A DNA stretch of 64,000 nucleotides, from assembly GCA_900696685.1 (NCBI GenBank), contig CAADHA010000084.1, forward strand, positions 1-64,000, in the 5' to 3' direction. Below, in pieces: positions 50,528-59,465 of this stretch; the first letter of the stretch is position 1, and each line of letters begins with the position of its first letter. Below the pieces are notes generated by a model. The model made no database searches and was not told the origin of the DNA. It saw only the letters and a list, made by a program, of their open reading frames with translations. The stretch is from an uncultured Planctomycetota bacterium (GTDB lineage: Bacteria; Planctomycetota; Phycisphaerae; Phycisphaerales; UBA5793). Made by a program: the position numbers and the translations under genes.

Positions 50528-50974
50528 ATGCGTAACAAATTCATCGAAGCAGTGGATCAGGGGCAGCTCAAGAAGGAGCCCCCGAAATTCGAGATCGGCG
50601 ACACGGTATCGGTGGGCGTTCGCATCGTCGAAGGCAACAAGGAACGCGTCCAACCGTTTGTCGGCGTGGTCATCGGTCGTAAGGGACGCGGCCTGAATGA
50701 GACTTTTACCGTTCGGCGCATCGTGAACAACGAAGGTGTCGAGCGAATCTTTCCGGTCCAGTCGCCGCGGATCGCCGGGGTCGAGGTCATTCGCCACGGC
50801 AAGGTTCGGCGCAGCAAGCTCTACTACCTGCGCGATCGGGTCGGCAAGGCCCGCAAGCTTCGCGAGCGCGTTTCCGGCGGTTCCTCCAGTGAGGAATCCG
50901 CACCGTCGGAGGGCGCCCCACGTGCCACCCGTTCAGCATCGAAGCGGGATGCCGAAGTCGCGGTTCCGGTGTAA
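50528..50974 (+). CDS. rplS: 50S ribosomal protein L19
   Basis: 148 aa; the first 115 residues are L19: KFEIGDTVSVGVRIVEGNKE, RVQPFVGVVIGRKGRGLNET, FTVRRIVNNEGVERIFPVQS and KLYYLRDRVGKARKLRERV. The extra 30 residues (GGSSSEESAPSEGAPRATRS onward) are a disordered serine/alanine tail seen in several phyla. Located at the 30S-50S interface of the ribosome. Confidence 0.97.
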   Translation: MRNKFIEAVDQGQLKKEPPKFEIGDTVSVGVRIVEGNKERVQPFVGVVIGRKGRGLNETFTVRRIVNNEGVERIFPVQSPRIAGVEVIRHGKVRRSKLYYLRDRVGKARKLRERVSGGSSSEESAPSEGAPRATRSASKRDAEVAVPV

Positions 50975-51004
50975 CGTCGGCGCAGGCGTCGCGGACTTTC
51001 AAGC

Positions 51005-51382
51005 ATGAGCAACGACGGCAAGCTGCTCGGCGCCGCGGGGGAAGAGGCGGCCGAGAGGTTTCTGCGCGCACGGGGGTATCGCATTCTTGCTCGCAATTTC
51101 TCCACGCCGCTGGGAGAGCTTGATCTTGTCTGCTTCCACGAGGGCACGGTTGTCTTTGTTGAAGTCAAGGCCCGCGCGACGGATGCCGCGGCAGATCCCG
51201 AAGCGAACATCAATTCCGCGAAGCAGCGACGATTGTATCGCGCCGCCCGTGCCTGGCTGGCGGCAAACCGGTACCCGGAGTGTGCCTACCGGTTTGATGC
51301 CGTGAGCATTGTGCTGCCCGAATCCGGCGAGCCACGGATCCGGCATATCATTGAGGCCTTCGTCCCGGAAGGGGCGATCTAG
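51005..51382 (+). CDS. yraN: YraN family endonuclease-like protein (UPF0102)
   Basis: 125 aa. Matches the family: GAAGEEAAERFLRARGYRIL, ARNFSTPLGELDLVCFHEG, TVVFVEVKARATDA. The ED...EVK residues form a PD-(D/E)xK-type active site with a Holliday-junction-resolvase-like fold. Biological role is not settled. Located as usual near rplS, 30 bp downstream. Confidence 0.92.
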   Translation: MSNDGKLLGAAGEEAAERFLRARGYRILARNFSTPLGELDLVCFHEGTVVFVEVKARATDAAADPEANINSAKQRRLYRAARAWLAANRYPECAYRFDAVSIVLPESGEPRIRHIIEAFVPEGAI

Positions 51383-51406
51383 TCTGTTTCATCGCGCGGG
51401 TCTGCC

Positions 51407-52180
51407 ATGCTGATTGATTCACATTGCCATCTGACATCCGGCGAACTGATCCCGCGGATCGACGACGTACTGGCCCGGGCACACTCGGCCGGTGTGACCG
51501 AGTTCGTCACGATCGCTACCGATCTGGAGGATGCCCGCCGCGCGCTGGAGCTGGCTGCGCGCTGCGAGGGTATTCATGTTGTCTGCGGCATTCATCCGCA
51601 CGAGTCCGGCAAGGCGTGCGATGGCTGGGACGCCGCGCTGGACGAGTTGGTGCGACGGGAGGACGTTTATGCCGTGGGCGAAATGGGGCTGGACTATCAC
51701 TACGACTTCTCGGATCACGCGACACAACAGCGGGTCTTTCGGCGGCAGGTCGAGCTGGCGGCAGAAGTCGGGAAGCCGATCGTCATCCATTGCCGCGAGG
51801 CCCATGAACAGGTGCTCAAATTGCTGGCGGATTGTCCCCGACCACCGAATGTGGTATTCCATTGCTTTACGGGGAGTGAAGCGGAAGCCCGTCAGATTCT
51901 GGACCGGGGGTACTGGATATCGCTGACCGGCGTGGTGACCTTCAAGCGCGCCGACGAACTCCGCGAGGTGGCCCGACAAGTCACGGAGGATCGGCTGATG
52001 CTCGAGACGGATTCGCCCTACCTTTCTCCGGAGCCGGTGCGGAATGTGCGGCCGAACGAGCCCTCGCATCTGGTGCACACGGCAGCGTGCGTGGCTCGGG
52101 CGCGCGGCATATCGCTTGCCGAGCTGTCGGCACGCACGACGGAAAACACACGGCGGTTCTTTAATCTTCCTCGGCGGTAG
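51407..52180 (+). CDS. tatD: TatD family metal-dependent deoxyribonuclease
   Basis: 257 aa. TIM-barrel nuclease with metal ligands in LIDSHCHL (residues 2-9), EMGLDYHYDFSDHATQQRVF, KPIVIHCREAHEQVLKLL, VFHCFTGSEAEA and LMLETDSPYLSPEPVRN. Likely a 3'-5' exonuclease in DNA repair or turnover. 24 bp after yraN and 3 bp before the ROK gene, so one transcript is likely. Confidence 0.95.
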   Translation: MLIDSHCHLTSGELIPRIDDVLARAHSAGVTEFVTIATDLEDARRALELAARCEGIHVVCGIHPHESGKACDGWDAALDELVRREDVYAVGEMGLDYHYDFSDHATQQRVFRRQVELAAEVGKPIVIHCREAHEQVLKLLADCPRPPNVVFHCFTGSEAEARQILDRGYWISLTGVVTFKRADELREVARQVTEDRLMLETDSPYLSPEPVRNVRPNEPSHLVHTAACVARARGISLAELSARTTENTRRFFNLPRR

Positions 52181-52183
52181 TTC

Positions 52184-53155
52184 ATGAGTGACCAGACTCA
52201 GAAGGTGGCGATCGGTCTGGACATCGGCGGTACCGCGCTGAAAGCCGGTCTGGTGACGTCGGACGGAGTCGTGATCACGACGTCATCTCTTGAGACGCAG
52301 GCCACCGCCGGTGTCGAACACGTTCTGCAACGGATCATCGGGCTGATACAGGAATTGGCAGCGCAGGCACAGGGTGACGGCCGATCGGTCGAGGCCGTTG
52401 GCGTCGGCGTACCGGGCACGCTGAGCCGTTCCTGCGGCATGGTCATCGCGCCGCCGAACCTGCCGGGCTGGAGAAACGTGCCAATCGTCAAGCGTTTGTC
52501 GGAAGCGACGGGTTTTCGCATCACGCTGGACAACGACGCCAACAACGCAGCGCTCGGGGAGTTTCGCTGCGGAGCCGGCCGCGGCGTCAAGAATCTGGTG
52601 ATGCTGACACTGGGCACGGGCATCGGCGGCGGCATGATCTTCAACGGCCGCTTGTGGCGCGGAGCTTATGAAAACGCGGGCGAGATCGGTCACACGATCA
52701 TCTACGTCGGCGGGCGCACGTGTGGATGCGGACAACAGGGTTGCCTGGAGGCCTACGCGTCGGCCACGGCAACGGTGGCTCGTGCGGCGGAGCGTATCGA
52801 GTCCGGCGAGGCATCCACGCTGCGAGAGTTGCTGGAACGCGGCGACGCGCTGACGACCAAGCGGATCGTGGAACACGCCGCTGCGGGTGACATCCTGGCA
52901 CAGGAAGTCTGGGAAGAAACCTGTCGATATCTTGCGGTCGGGTGCATCAACATACAGCACATCGTCAATGCGGAGCGGATCGTGCTGGCCGGTGGGATGA
53001 GTGCCGCCGGCGAGGCGCTGCGCCGCCCCGTGGTGGAGGCGATCGAGCGGTTGGGTTCCCGAATGCTCGGCGACCCGCCGGAGATTCGCATCGCGGAACT
53101 GGGCAACGATGCCGGTTTCATCGGTTCGGGCCTGAGCGTGTTCGAGCCGGTTTGA
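52184..53155 (+). CDS. ROK family sugar kinase (glucokinase-like)
   Basis: 323 aa. ATP-binding VAIGLDIGGTALKAGLV at the N-terminus, substrate motif LDNDANNAALGEF, LTLGTGIGGGMIFNGRLWRG, GEIGHTIIYVGGRTCG, and the ROK zinc motif CGCGQQGCLEAYAS. Probably phosphorylates glucose or a related hexose. ROK transcriptional repressors are excluded because there is no N-terminal winged helix. Confidence 0.92.
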   Translation: MSDQTQKVAIGLDIGGTALKAGLVTSDGVVITTSSLETQATAGVEHVLQRIIGLIQELAAQAQGDGRSVEAVGVGVPGTLSRSCGMVIAPPNLPGWRNVPIVKRLSEATGFRITLDNDANNAALGEFRCGAGRGVKNLVMLTLGTGIGGGMIFNGRLWRGAYENAGEIGHTIIYVGGRTCGCGQQGCLEAYASATATVARAAERIESGEASTLRELLERGDALTTKRIVEHAAAGDILAQEVWEETCRYLAVGCINIQHIVNAERIVLAGGMSAAGEALRRPVVEAIERLGSRMLGDPPEIRIAELGNDAGFIGSGLSVFEPV

Positions 53156-53271
53156 TTGGAGTATGATCGTGGCGGGAGCACGGCCTCGGCAGAAGTGCCG
53201 CAGTCGTTATCCTGCGACCTGCTGGCGGCGTGAAGACCCGTCGTTACCCGCAAAAACCGGGAGGCCAGATC

Positions 53272-53727
53272 GTGACTGATACCGCACCGCTTCCGCCGAG
53301 CAAAGTCCTGGTGGTGGACGATAACCTGCAAAACCTGGAACTTCTCGAAGCGTATCTGGAGGAGTTACCGGGAGTCACGACGTTGCGCGCGACCAACGGC
53401 ATGCAGGCCCTGGAGCGGGTGGCCGTCGACAAGCCGGACCTGATTCTTCTGGACATCATGATGCCGAAGATGAGCGGCTTTGAAGTATGCAAGAAGATCA
53501 AATCCGACCCGGCGACGAAAGACATCCCGATCATCATGGTCACGGCGCTGCACGAAGTCGGGGATGTGGAGCGCGGCGTCGAAGTCGGTACGAATGACTT
53601 TCTGACAAAGCCCGTGAACCGGATGGATCTGCTGTCGCGTGTGCGGAGCTTGTTGCGCGTACGACATGCGGGGGCGTCGCCGGACGCACTGGATGACCCC
53701 GCCATGCCCGGCGGCGCGCTTTCCTGA
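53272..53727 (+). CDS. stand-alone response-regulator receiver protein
   Basis: 151 aa from GTG 53272 (GGGAGG seven bases upstream); the frame extends upstream to 53230. REC domain: KVLVVDDNLQNLELLEAYLE, phosphoacceptor Asp in DLILLDIMMPKMSGFEVCKK, IPIIMVTALHEVGDVERGVE, and the KP pair in NDFLTKPVNRMDLLSRV. No output domain; a 30-residue tail follows. Likely a phosphorelay or protein-interaction switch. The partner kinase is not in the window. Confidence 0.9.
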   Translation: MTDTAPLPPSKVLVVDDNLQNLELLEAYLEELPGVTTLRATNGMQALERVAVDKPDLILLDIMMPKMSGFEVCKKIKSDPATKDIPIIMVTALHEVGDVERGVEVGTNDFLTKPVNRMDLLSRVRSLLRVRHAGASPDALDDPAMPGGALS

Positions 53728-53750
53728 TTGATTCGTCTTGTCCGTAGCGG

Positions 53751-56408
53751 ATGGGTCAGGCCATGAGTCGAAAGCCGGGCCGGAAAAGGGCGGTCGGTGA
53801 GGCCTATCGCCTGTCGGATACGCATGCACGCCTTGTCAGCGTGCTGGACAGCGGGCTGACGATCCTGGTGCAGCGCAGTGAGCTGATTCCGATCGTCGCG
53901 GTTCGGCTGTATGTCCGCGCCGGCAGCGCGCTGGAGGGGCGCTGGGCGGGCAGCGGCATTACGCACCTGCTGGAACACGTCGTCACCGGCGGCGATACCC
54001 GGGCCCGTGGCGCCGAGGAGATCATGGCCTTCGGCGACTCGATCGGCGGGTTAAACAACGCCTACACATCGGTCGATCACATGTGTTACCACGCGACGGT
54101 CGAAGCCGGCCGACTGAGGGCGGCGCTGGACCTGATCGCGGACTGGGTGGTGCGACCGGCGCTGTCGGAATCAGTCTTTGATCGCGAGCTGGGGGTCGTG
54201 CAGCGCGAATGGGAGAGCGACCGGGACGATCCGGAGACACAGCTCGACGAGATGCTCTGCGACATCATCTACCGGCAGCATCCGATGAGTCATCCGGTGA
54301 TCGGTCGTGCCGATGCGCTGGCGCGACTCACCTATCCGGACCTGCTCGAATATCATCGCGTGACGCATACGCCCTCGAACTGCGTGCTGGTGTTGGCCGG
54401 TCATCTGGACCCGGACGCCGCGTTGCGTGAGGCGCTCCGGGCCTTTGAGGGTTTCGAAGGGCCGACGGCGCCGCCTGCCGCACTGCTGGATCCTTCGCCG
54501 ATCCGTTCTCCGCTACGTGCCGTTCGGATCATGGGAGTGGAGTCCGCATCGCTGGCCCTTGCATGGCCGACGCTCCGCGAAGGTTCCGCCGATGACGCGC
54601 CGCTCGATCTGCTCAACTCCGTCATGACCGAAGGCGACGTCGCCCGGCTGGTGAAACGGCTGCGCTGGGATCGCGGGATGGTCTACGATCTTTCCGGTGC
54701 GCACGAGAGCTTCTGGCACAGCCCCGGCATCTGGCGCGTGTCCGCACAGCTCGATTCACGGCGCATCGATGAGGTCGAACGGGCGATCGTCGAGTCTCTG
54801 ACCGCGACGGAGAAGCTGGCGATCACGGAGGGGGAACTCGAACGTGCTCGCCGGCAGAATGTCGTCGGGATTCTTTCGGCGCGACAGACGGCGGACGGTC
54901 TGGCATCGCAACTGGGTCTGGACTTTCTGGCATTCGGCACGGCGGACTACAGTGACCATTACCTTCGGGCGATCGAGGCCGTCACCGCGACAGACTTGCA
55001 GCGCGTGGCATCGCATTACTTATCGCCGGAAGGTTATGCCATCGCGACGGTCCTGCCGCGTCGCAGACCGAGACATCGGCCGGGACCTGCCGCGCAACCG
55101 GCAGAAGCGGCGACCGGCCGATTCGAACTGGAGAACGGGCTGCGCTGTGTCTGGCGGCAGATGACAGGCAGCGGTTTCGCGGCCGTGGGGGCATCTTTCT
55201 GCGGCGGGCTCAGCGCAGAAGATGAGTCAACGAATGGCATTTACCATCTTCTCTCGGAAGTGATTCCGCGCGGCACCGTCCATCGCTCCGCGGATGAACT
55301 GATCAGCGCCTTTGAGCAGCGCGGAAGCTCCCTTCGATGCGGCAGCGGGCTGGACTCCATCGGGCTGGAGTTCGTCGCGCTCGCTGATGACCTGGAGCCA
55401 CTGCTGGAATTGATGGCCGAAGCGGCGGCAGAGCCCGCCCTGTCTTCAGAGCAGATCGAGCATGTCCGACCGGCGATTCTTGATGCTGTCAGTCGTATCG
55501 ATGATGCGTGGGATTCTCAACTGAACCGGCTGGCGCGAAGGTGCTTTTTCTCGAAGAGTCCGTATCGGCTGCAATCGCTCGGGACGGCAGAGAATCTCCA
55601 GCGATTTACGTCGGACGACCTGCGACGGGTGCATCGGTCTACGTTTCACGGTGGTGGCGTGATTTCGGTTGCGGGGGAGTTTGATTCCGGCAAGTTGCAG
55701 GAACTGGTCGCGAAACACTTTGGACGTCTCCCGAAAAATGGGTCGGATCGCAATTCCGTGGGCGCAAGCAATCGTGTCGCGGAGCCGGTTCCAAGTGAGG
55801 ATCGACTTTTTGTTCGACATACGCCGGAAGAGCGGCACGTCGCGGCGATGTTCGTCGGCTTTCCGGGTTGCAGCGTTCTGGATCGAGATCATCGCGCGCC
55901 GCTGGCGCTGCTTGGCACGGCGCTTTCGGGTTATGCGCTTTCTGGCGGCCGCCTTTTTGCGGCGCTGCGAGGCGGTGATCGCGACCTGGCGTATGAAGTT
56001 TCCGGCGCGCATCTGTCCGGTCGACTGCCTGGGTACTTCGCCGTGGTGCTGGCCTGTGAACCGGATCGGATTACCGAGGTGTATGGCGTGGTGCGCCACG
56101 AGATCGGCCAGCTGGTCGCCGGATGCATGGGCGAGGAGGAGCTGGACCGTGCGCGGACGATGATCCTGACGGCCGAGCTGGAACAGTTGCAGGCGCCGCT
56201 CGACTATGTCCGACGTGATGGATTTGATGAATTGTGCGGCCCGGGCGTGGGTGATGGGACGGCTTTTCTGGAGGAAGTCTGTCGTACACCTCGCGACGTG
56301 GTTTGCGAGGCGGCGCATCGCTTTTTAACGCACGCCACCGTCGTGGTGGTCACGCCCCGGCCCGATGCCGTTCAGATCGGACTCACGCCGGTTACCATCG
56401 ACTTCTGA
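53751..56408 (+). CDS. M16 family zinc metallopeptidase (two-domain)
   Basis: 885 aa. N-terminal catalytic half holds the inverted zinc motif HLLEH (GSGITHLLEHVVTGGDTRAR, about residues 65-85) and the downstream glutamate in VVQREWESDRDDPETQLDEM. The C-terminal half repeats the fold but has HLLSE instead of HxxEH, so it is the usual inactive partner. No signal peptide is visible. Probably degrades oligopeptides in a closed chamber. ATG 53763 is an equally possible start. Confidence 0.9.
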   Translation: MGQAMSRKPGRKRAVGEAYRLSDTHARLVSVLDSGLTILVQRSELIPIVAVRLYVRAGSALEGRWAGSGITHLLEHVVTGGDTRARGAEEIMAFGDSIGGLNNAYTSVDHMCYHATVEAGRLRAALDLIADWVVRPALSESVFDRELGVVQREWESDRDDPETQLDEMLCDIIYRQHPMSHPVIGRADALARLTYPDLLEYHRVTHTPSNCVLVLAGHLDPDAALREALRAFEGFEGPTAPPAALLDPSPIRSPLRAVRIMGVESASLALAWPTLREGSADDAPLDLLNSVMTEGDVARLVKRLRWDRGMVYDLSGAHESFWHSPGIWRVSAQLDSRRIDEVERAIVESLTATEKLAITEGELERARRQNVVGILSARQTADGLASQLGLDFLAFGTADYSDHYLRAIEAVTATDLQRVASHYLSPEGYAIATVLPRRRPRHRPGPAAQPAEAATGRFELENGLRCVWRQMTGSGFAAVGASFCGGLSAEDESTNGIYHLLSEVIPRGTVHRSADELISAFEQRGSSLRCGSGLDSIGLEFVALADDLEPLLELMAEAAAEPALSSEQIEHVRPAILDAVSRIDDAWDSQLNRLARRCFFSKSPYRLQSLGTAENLQRFTSDDLRRVHRSTFHGGGVISVAGEFDSGKLQELVAKHFGRLPKNGSDRNSVGASNRVAEPVPSEDRLFVRHTPEERHVAAMFVGFPGCSVLDRDHRAPLALLGTALSGYALSGGRLFAALRGGDRDLAYEVSGAHLSGRLPGYFAVVLACEPDRITEVYGVVRHEIGQLVAGCMGEEELDRARTMILTAELEQLQAPLDYVRRDGFDELCGPGVGDGTAFLEEVCRTPRDVVCEAAHRFLTHATVVVVTPRPDAVQIGLTPVTIDF

Positions 56409-56459
56409 ACGCGTCCCCGAACGGCCGATGATTCCACTGGGGCCGGGGGCTGGTGCGGC

Positions 56460-57500
56460 ATGGACCTGTCAATGTTCATGAATCGGACATCTTCCGTCGA
56501 GACGACTGTCGGACTCGCGTCGAGCGAAGAGACCGTCGCAAGCCGCTCCGATGCATGCGCCTCGTCCAGTCGGCACATCGTGAACGCCCTGACGATCGAT
56601 CTGGAAGACTGGCCCATCGCGGTGCTTGGTCCGCAGCACGAAATCTCCGGTCGAGTTGTGGAGAATACGCGGCGGCTGCTTCAACTGTTGAGCTGGCATC
56701 ATGTCCGGGCGACGTTCTTCGTGCTGACACGCGTGGCCCTGCGGTTCCCGGAACTGGTCCAGGAGGTTCACGCGGCTGGGCACGAGATTGCATCGCACGG
56801 GCACGGTCACGAACTGCTGACGACCATCAGCCCGCGTCGGTTTGAGCAGGATGTCCGTACGAGCATCGAGGTCCTGACGCAACTTACCGGTCAGAGGCCG
56901 TTGGGCTATCGCGCGCCGGCGTTTTCGATCGTTCCGTCGACACGCTGGGCGGGTCCGATTCTTGCTGACCTGGGCTTCCGCTACAGTTCGAGCATCTTCC
57001 CGATCCGACATCCGCGTTATGGGATTCCTGATGCGCCGAATGCGATTCATCGCTGGGCGAATTGCGATCTGATCGAGTGTCCGGTCGCCACGGTTCGAGC
57101 GCTAGGGCGGAACTGGCCCGTGGCGGGCGGCGGTTACTTCCGGCTCCTGCCAGGCATGCTGGCGCGCGGGGCGCTTCGCTGGGTGCATCGACAGGGACGG
57201 CCCGCGGTGGTCTATCTTCATCCTTACGAGCTGGACGTCGGCGGAGTTTCGTTTCATAAGGATGAAGGTCTGTCCGTGTCGCTGCGAAGGCACCTGACAC
57301 AGGCGCTCTTCCGCGGGCGCATGGAGCACCGCATCCATCGATTGCTGGAGTGTTTCACGTTTACCACGCTGGAGGATCTGCTGCGCCGCAATCGCATTCA
57401 GGCAGGGGCGGATCGCATGTCGCATCCAGAGCAAGCCAGCGCAGGGCAGCACCGCGGAGCGGCCGGGGCGGTCGTCAGAGCATCTCTTCCCCGCTCTTGA
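56460..57500 (+). CDS. polysaccharide deacetylase, XrtA-associated type
   Basis: 346 aa. NodB-like domain: NALTIDLEDWPIAVLG carries the catalytic Asp pair, RATFFVLTRVALRFPELVQE, HEIASHGHGHELLTTISPRR with the metal-binding His-x3-His, and GYRAPAFSIVPSTRWAGPIL. The C-terminal segment (GGGYFRLLPGMLARGALRW, VVYLHPYELD) is typical of DUF3473-containing deacetylases linked to exopolysaccharide/exosortase systems. The N-terminal 40 residues are low-complexity and the true start may be internal. Its 3' end overlaps the convergent ilvE by 26 bp. Confidence 0.88.
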   Translation: MDLSMFMNRTSSVETTVGLASSEETVASRSDACASSSRHIVNALTIDLEDWPIAVLGPQHEISGRVVENTRRLLQLLSWHHVRATFFVLTRVALRFPELVQEVHAAGHEIASHGHGHELLTTISPRRFEQDVRTSIEVLTQLTGQRPLGYRAPAFSIVPSTRWAGPILADLGFRYSSSIFPIRHPRYGIPDAPNAIHRWANCDLIECPVATVRALGRNWPVAGGGYFRLLPGMLARGALRWVHRQGRPAVVYLHPYELDVGGVSFHKDEGLSVSLRRHLTQALFRGRMEHRIHRLLECFTFTTLEDLLRRNRIQAGADRMSHPEQASAGQHRGAAGAVVRASLPRS

Positions 57501-58371
57501 TGTGAGCACGGAAGTCGGCAATGAGCTGCCGGGTGAAGGGGCCGGGCTTGCCATCGCCGACGGGGCGATTATCGATATCGATAATCGGGCAGACCTCGGC
57601 GCCGGTACCGGTGATGAACATCTCATCAGCGTAGTAAAGGTCGATTCGCGTCAAGGTTGTTTCTTCGGCGGGGATGCCGCGCTTCTGGGCCATCTTGAGC
57701 ACCAGGCGGCGTGTAACGCCGTTCAGCAAACCACAGTGCGTCGCCGGGGTGCGGAGACGGCCGCCCTGGACGATAAAAAGATTGTCGCCGGAGCATTCCG
57801 CGACATAGCCCTCGTGGTTGAGCATGACGGCTTCGAGACAGCCGGCGTCGATGGCCTCGATCTTAGCGAGGATGTTGTTGAGATAGTTCAAGCTCTTGAG
57901 CTGCGGAGAGAGTGCATTCGGGTGATTCCGAATAGTGGATGCCGTGACAATTTTCATGCCCGTTTCATACATCTCCGGGCCGTACATCTGGATCTTGTCG
58001 CAGATGATGAAAACGTTTGGCGCCACGCAGCGAAACGGATGAATCCCGAGCGTGCCCGGTCCGCGGGCGGCGACGAGACGGATGTACCCGTCGACGGTGT
58101 TGTTGGCGCGGATGCAGTCGTTCATTGCGTCGACGATCTGGTCCATCGTCCAGGGAATTTCGAGTCGGATGGCCTGGAGGCCGAGCGCGAAACGCTCCAT
58201 GTGGGCTCGGCACTCGAAGATGCGGCCGCCATAGACGCGGATGCCTTCGAAGATGCCGTCGCCGTAGAGCAGTCCGTGCGAGAAGACGCTGATTTTGGCT
58301 TCGGCCGTGGGCACGAGCTTGCCATCGAGCCAGATCTTCAGATTGGGGTTCGGCGCATAGTCCTGGGCCAT
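57475..58371 (-). CDS. ilvE: branched-chain amino acid aminotransferase
   Basis: 298 aa from ATG 58371 (GAGG upstream); the 29-residue upstream extension is rejected. Class IV PLP enzyme: SVFSHGLLYGDGIFEGIRVY, YIRLVAARGPGTLGIHP, catalytic lysine in LSPQLKSLNYLNNILAKIEA, EAVMLNHEGYVAECSGDNLF, and ADEMFITGTGAEVCPIIDID. It makes Val, Leu and Ile from 2-oxo acids. Convergent with the deacetylase. Confidence 0.95.
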   Translation of the reverse strand: MAQDYAPNPNLKIWLDGKLVPTAEAKISVFSHGLLYGDGIFEGIRVYGGRIFECRAHMERFALGLQAIRLEIPWTMDQIVDAMNDCIRANNTVDGYIRLVAARGPGTLGIHPFRCVAPNVFIICDKIQMYGPEMYETGMKIVTASTIRNHPNALSPQLKSLNYLNNILAKIEAIDAGCLEAVMLNHEGYVAECSGDNLFIVQGGRLRTPATHCGLLNGVTRRLVLKMAQKRGIPAEETTLTRIDLYYADEMFITGTGAEVCPIIDIDNRPVGDGKPGPFTRQLIADFRAHIKSGEEML

Positions 58372-58510
58372 GGGTCGTTCCTCAAACTCGGTAGCCACGT
58401 GAGCAACGCTCCGAGCACTGCTTCGCAGATTCTCCGGGGTTCGGGCGATTGTCGTCATGGCGAAGCCCTCCAGTGTAGATGCGTGGAAAATTCCAGGGCA
58501 CGCGATAGCG

Positions 58511-58524
58511 GGGGCCGGAGCCCC
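58511..58524. terminator. GC hairpin between the ABC operon and ilvE
   Basis: GGGGC / GCCCC with a four-base loop; on the minus strand the loop is TCCG closed by C-G, a stable UNCG-type tetraloop. It follows the end of the LolD-like gene (58570) in transcription direction. No T-tract follows, so termination is uncertain. Confidence 0.35.
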
Positions 58525-58569
58525 TGCACCGTCACACTATAGGTCAGGCCGCACGTCGAAACAACCGCA

Positions 58570-59412
58570 TCATTTTACACGACCATCCACCAGTTGCACA
58601 ACCACATCGGTTTCCGCTGCCAGATCGCGGTCGTGGGTTACGATGACGATGGTCTGACCTGCCCCATTAAGGTCCTTGAGGAGATCGAAAATCTCCCGGC
58701 CGGTTCTGGCATCGAGGTTGCCGGTCGGTTCATCGGCGAACAGCACGCGCGGTTCATTCATCAGTGCGCGGGCAATGGCCACTCGCTGGCGCTCGCCGCC
58801 GGACAGTTCGTTGGGTCGATGGTCCAGGCGGTCCTGCAGGCCGACGCGCTGGAGAAGTGCCCTCGCGCGGTGCTCAATCTTCGCGCGCTGCGCTAGCCAG
58901 CCGGCCATGGAATGACCGACCATCGCGGGCAGGAGGACATTCTCCAGAACATCGAACTCCGGCAGCAGGTGGTAGAACTGGAAGACGAAGCCGAAGGCCT
59001 CGTTGAGCAACTGGTTGCGCCGCGGTTCGAGTGTCTGCGTATTTCCGATGGATGGACTACGCGGGCCGGGTCGGCGAGCGACGTCCTGCGCGGACCTGCC
59101 GGACAGGTCGGGCGATTTTTCCTGCCATCGGCGGCTGAAGGGTTCGCCGGCGTCGCAGTTTCGGCCGCGCGGGATTTTTCGAATCGCCTCGGGCTCAAAA
59201 AGCGGCTGATTTTCGAAATGGACCTGTCCGCGCTGAGGGACATCAAGGCCGGAGAGCACGTGCAGGAGCGTGCTCTTTCCACTGCCGCTGTTTCCGATGA
59301 TAGAGACGAACTGCCCGCGCGGAATGGTCAGATCAATGCCGCGCAGGACGTGCAGTTCCGTCCTGCCGAGAGAGTAGCTCTTGTGGATGTTTTCGCAACG
59401 AAGAATGCTCAT
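58570..59412 (-). CDS. ABC transporter ATPase, LolD/MacB type, with in-frame insertion
   Basis: 280 aa; usual members have 225-235. Walker [10 protein letters not shown] at 40-48, Q-loop in [20 protein letters not shown], signature [16 protein letters not shown], Walker [16 protein letters not shown]-loop THD. Between the first beta lobe (LFEPEAIRK) and the Q-loop lie about 50 extra residues (about 80-131) rich in Arg, Pro and Ser ([38 protein letters not shown]) that no family member normally has. It powers the permease encoded upstream at 62120-59466, 53 bp away. Likely substrate is outer-membrane lipoproteins or another envelope component. Confidence 0.9.
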   Translation of the reverse strand: MSILRCENIHKSYSLGRTELHVLRGIDLTIPRGQFVSIIGNSGSGKSTLLHVLSGLDVPQRGQVHFENQPLFEPEAIRKIPRGRNCDAGEPFSRRWQEKSPDLSGRSAQDVARRPGPRSPSIGNTQTLEPRRNQLLNEAFGFVFQFYHLLPEFDVLENVLLPAMVGHSMAGWLAQRAKIEHRARALLQRVGLQDRLDHRPNELSGGERQRVAIARALMNEPRVLFADEPTGNLDARTGREIFDLLKDLNGAGQTIVIVTHDRDLAAETDVVVQLVDGRVK

Positions 59413-59465
59413 CTCAGCACGCGCGAATGATCGGCTGTAAGTTGCAATCGGGCTTTGAATATCGA

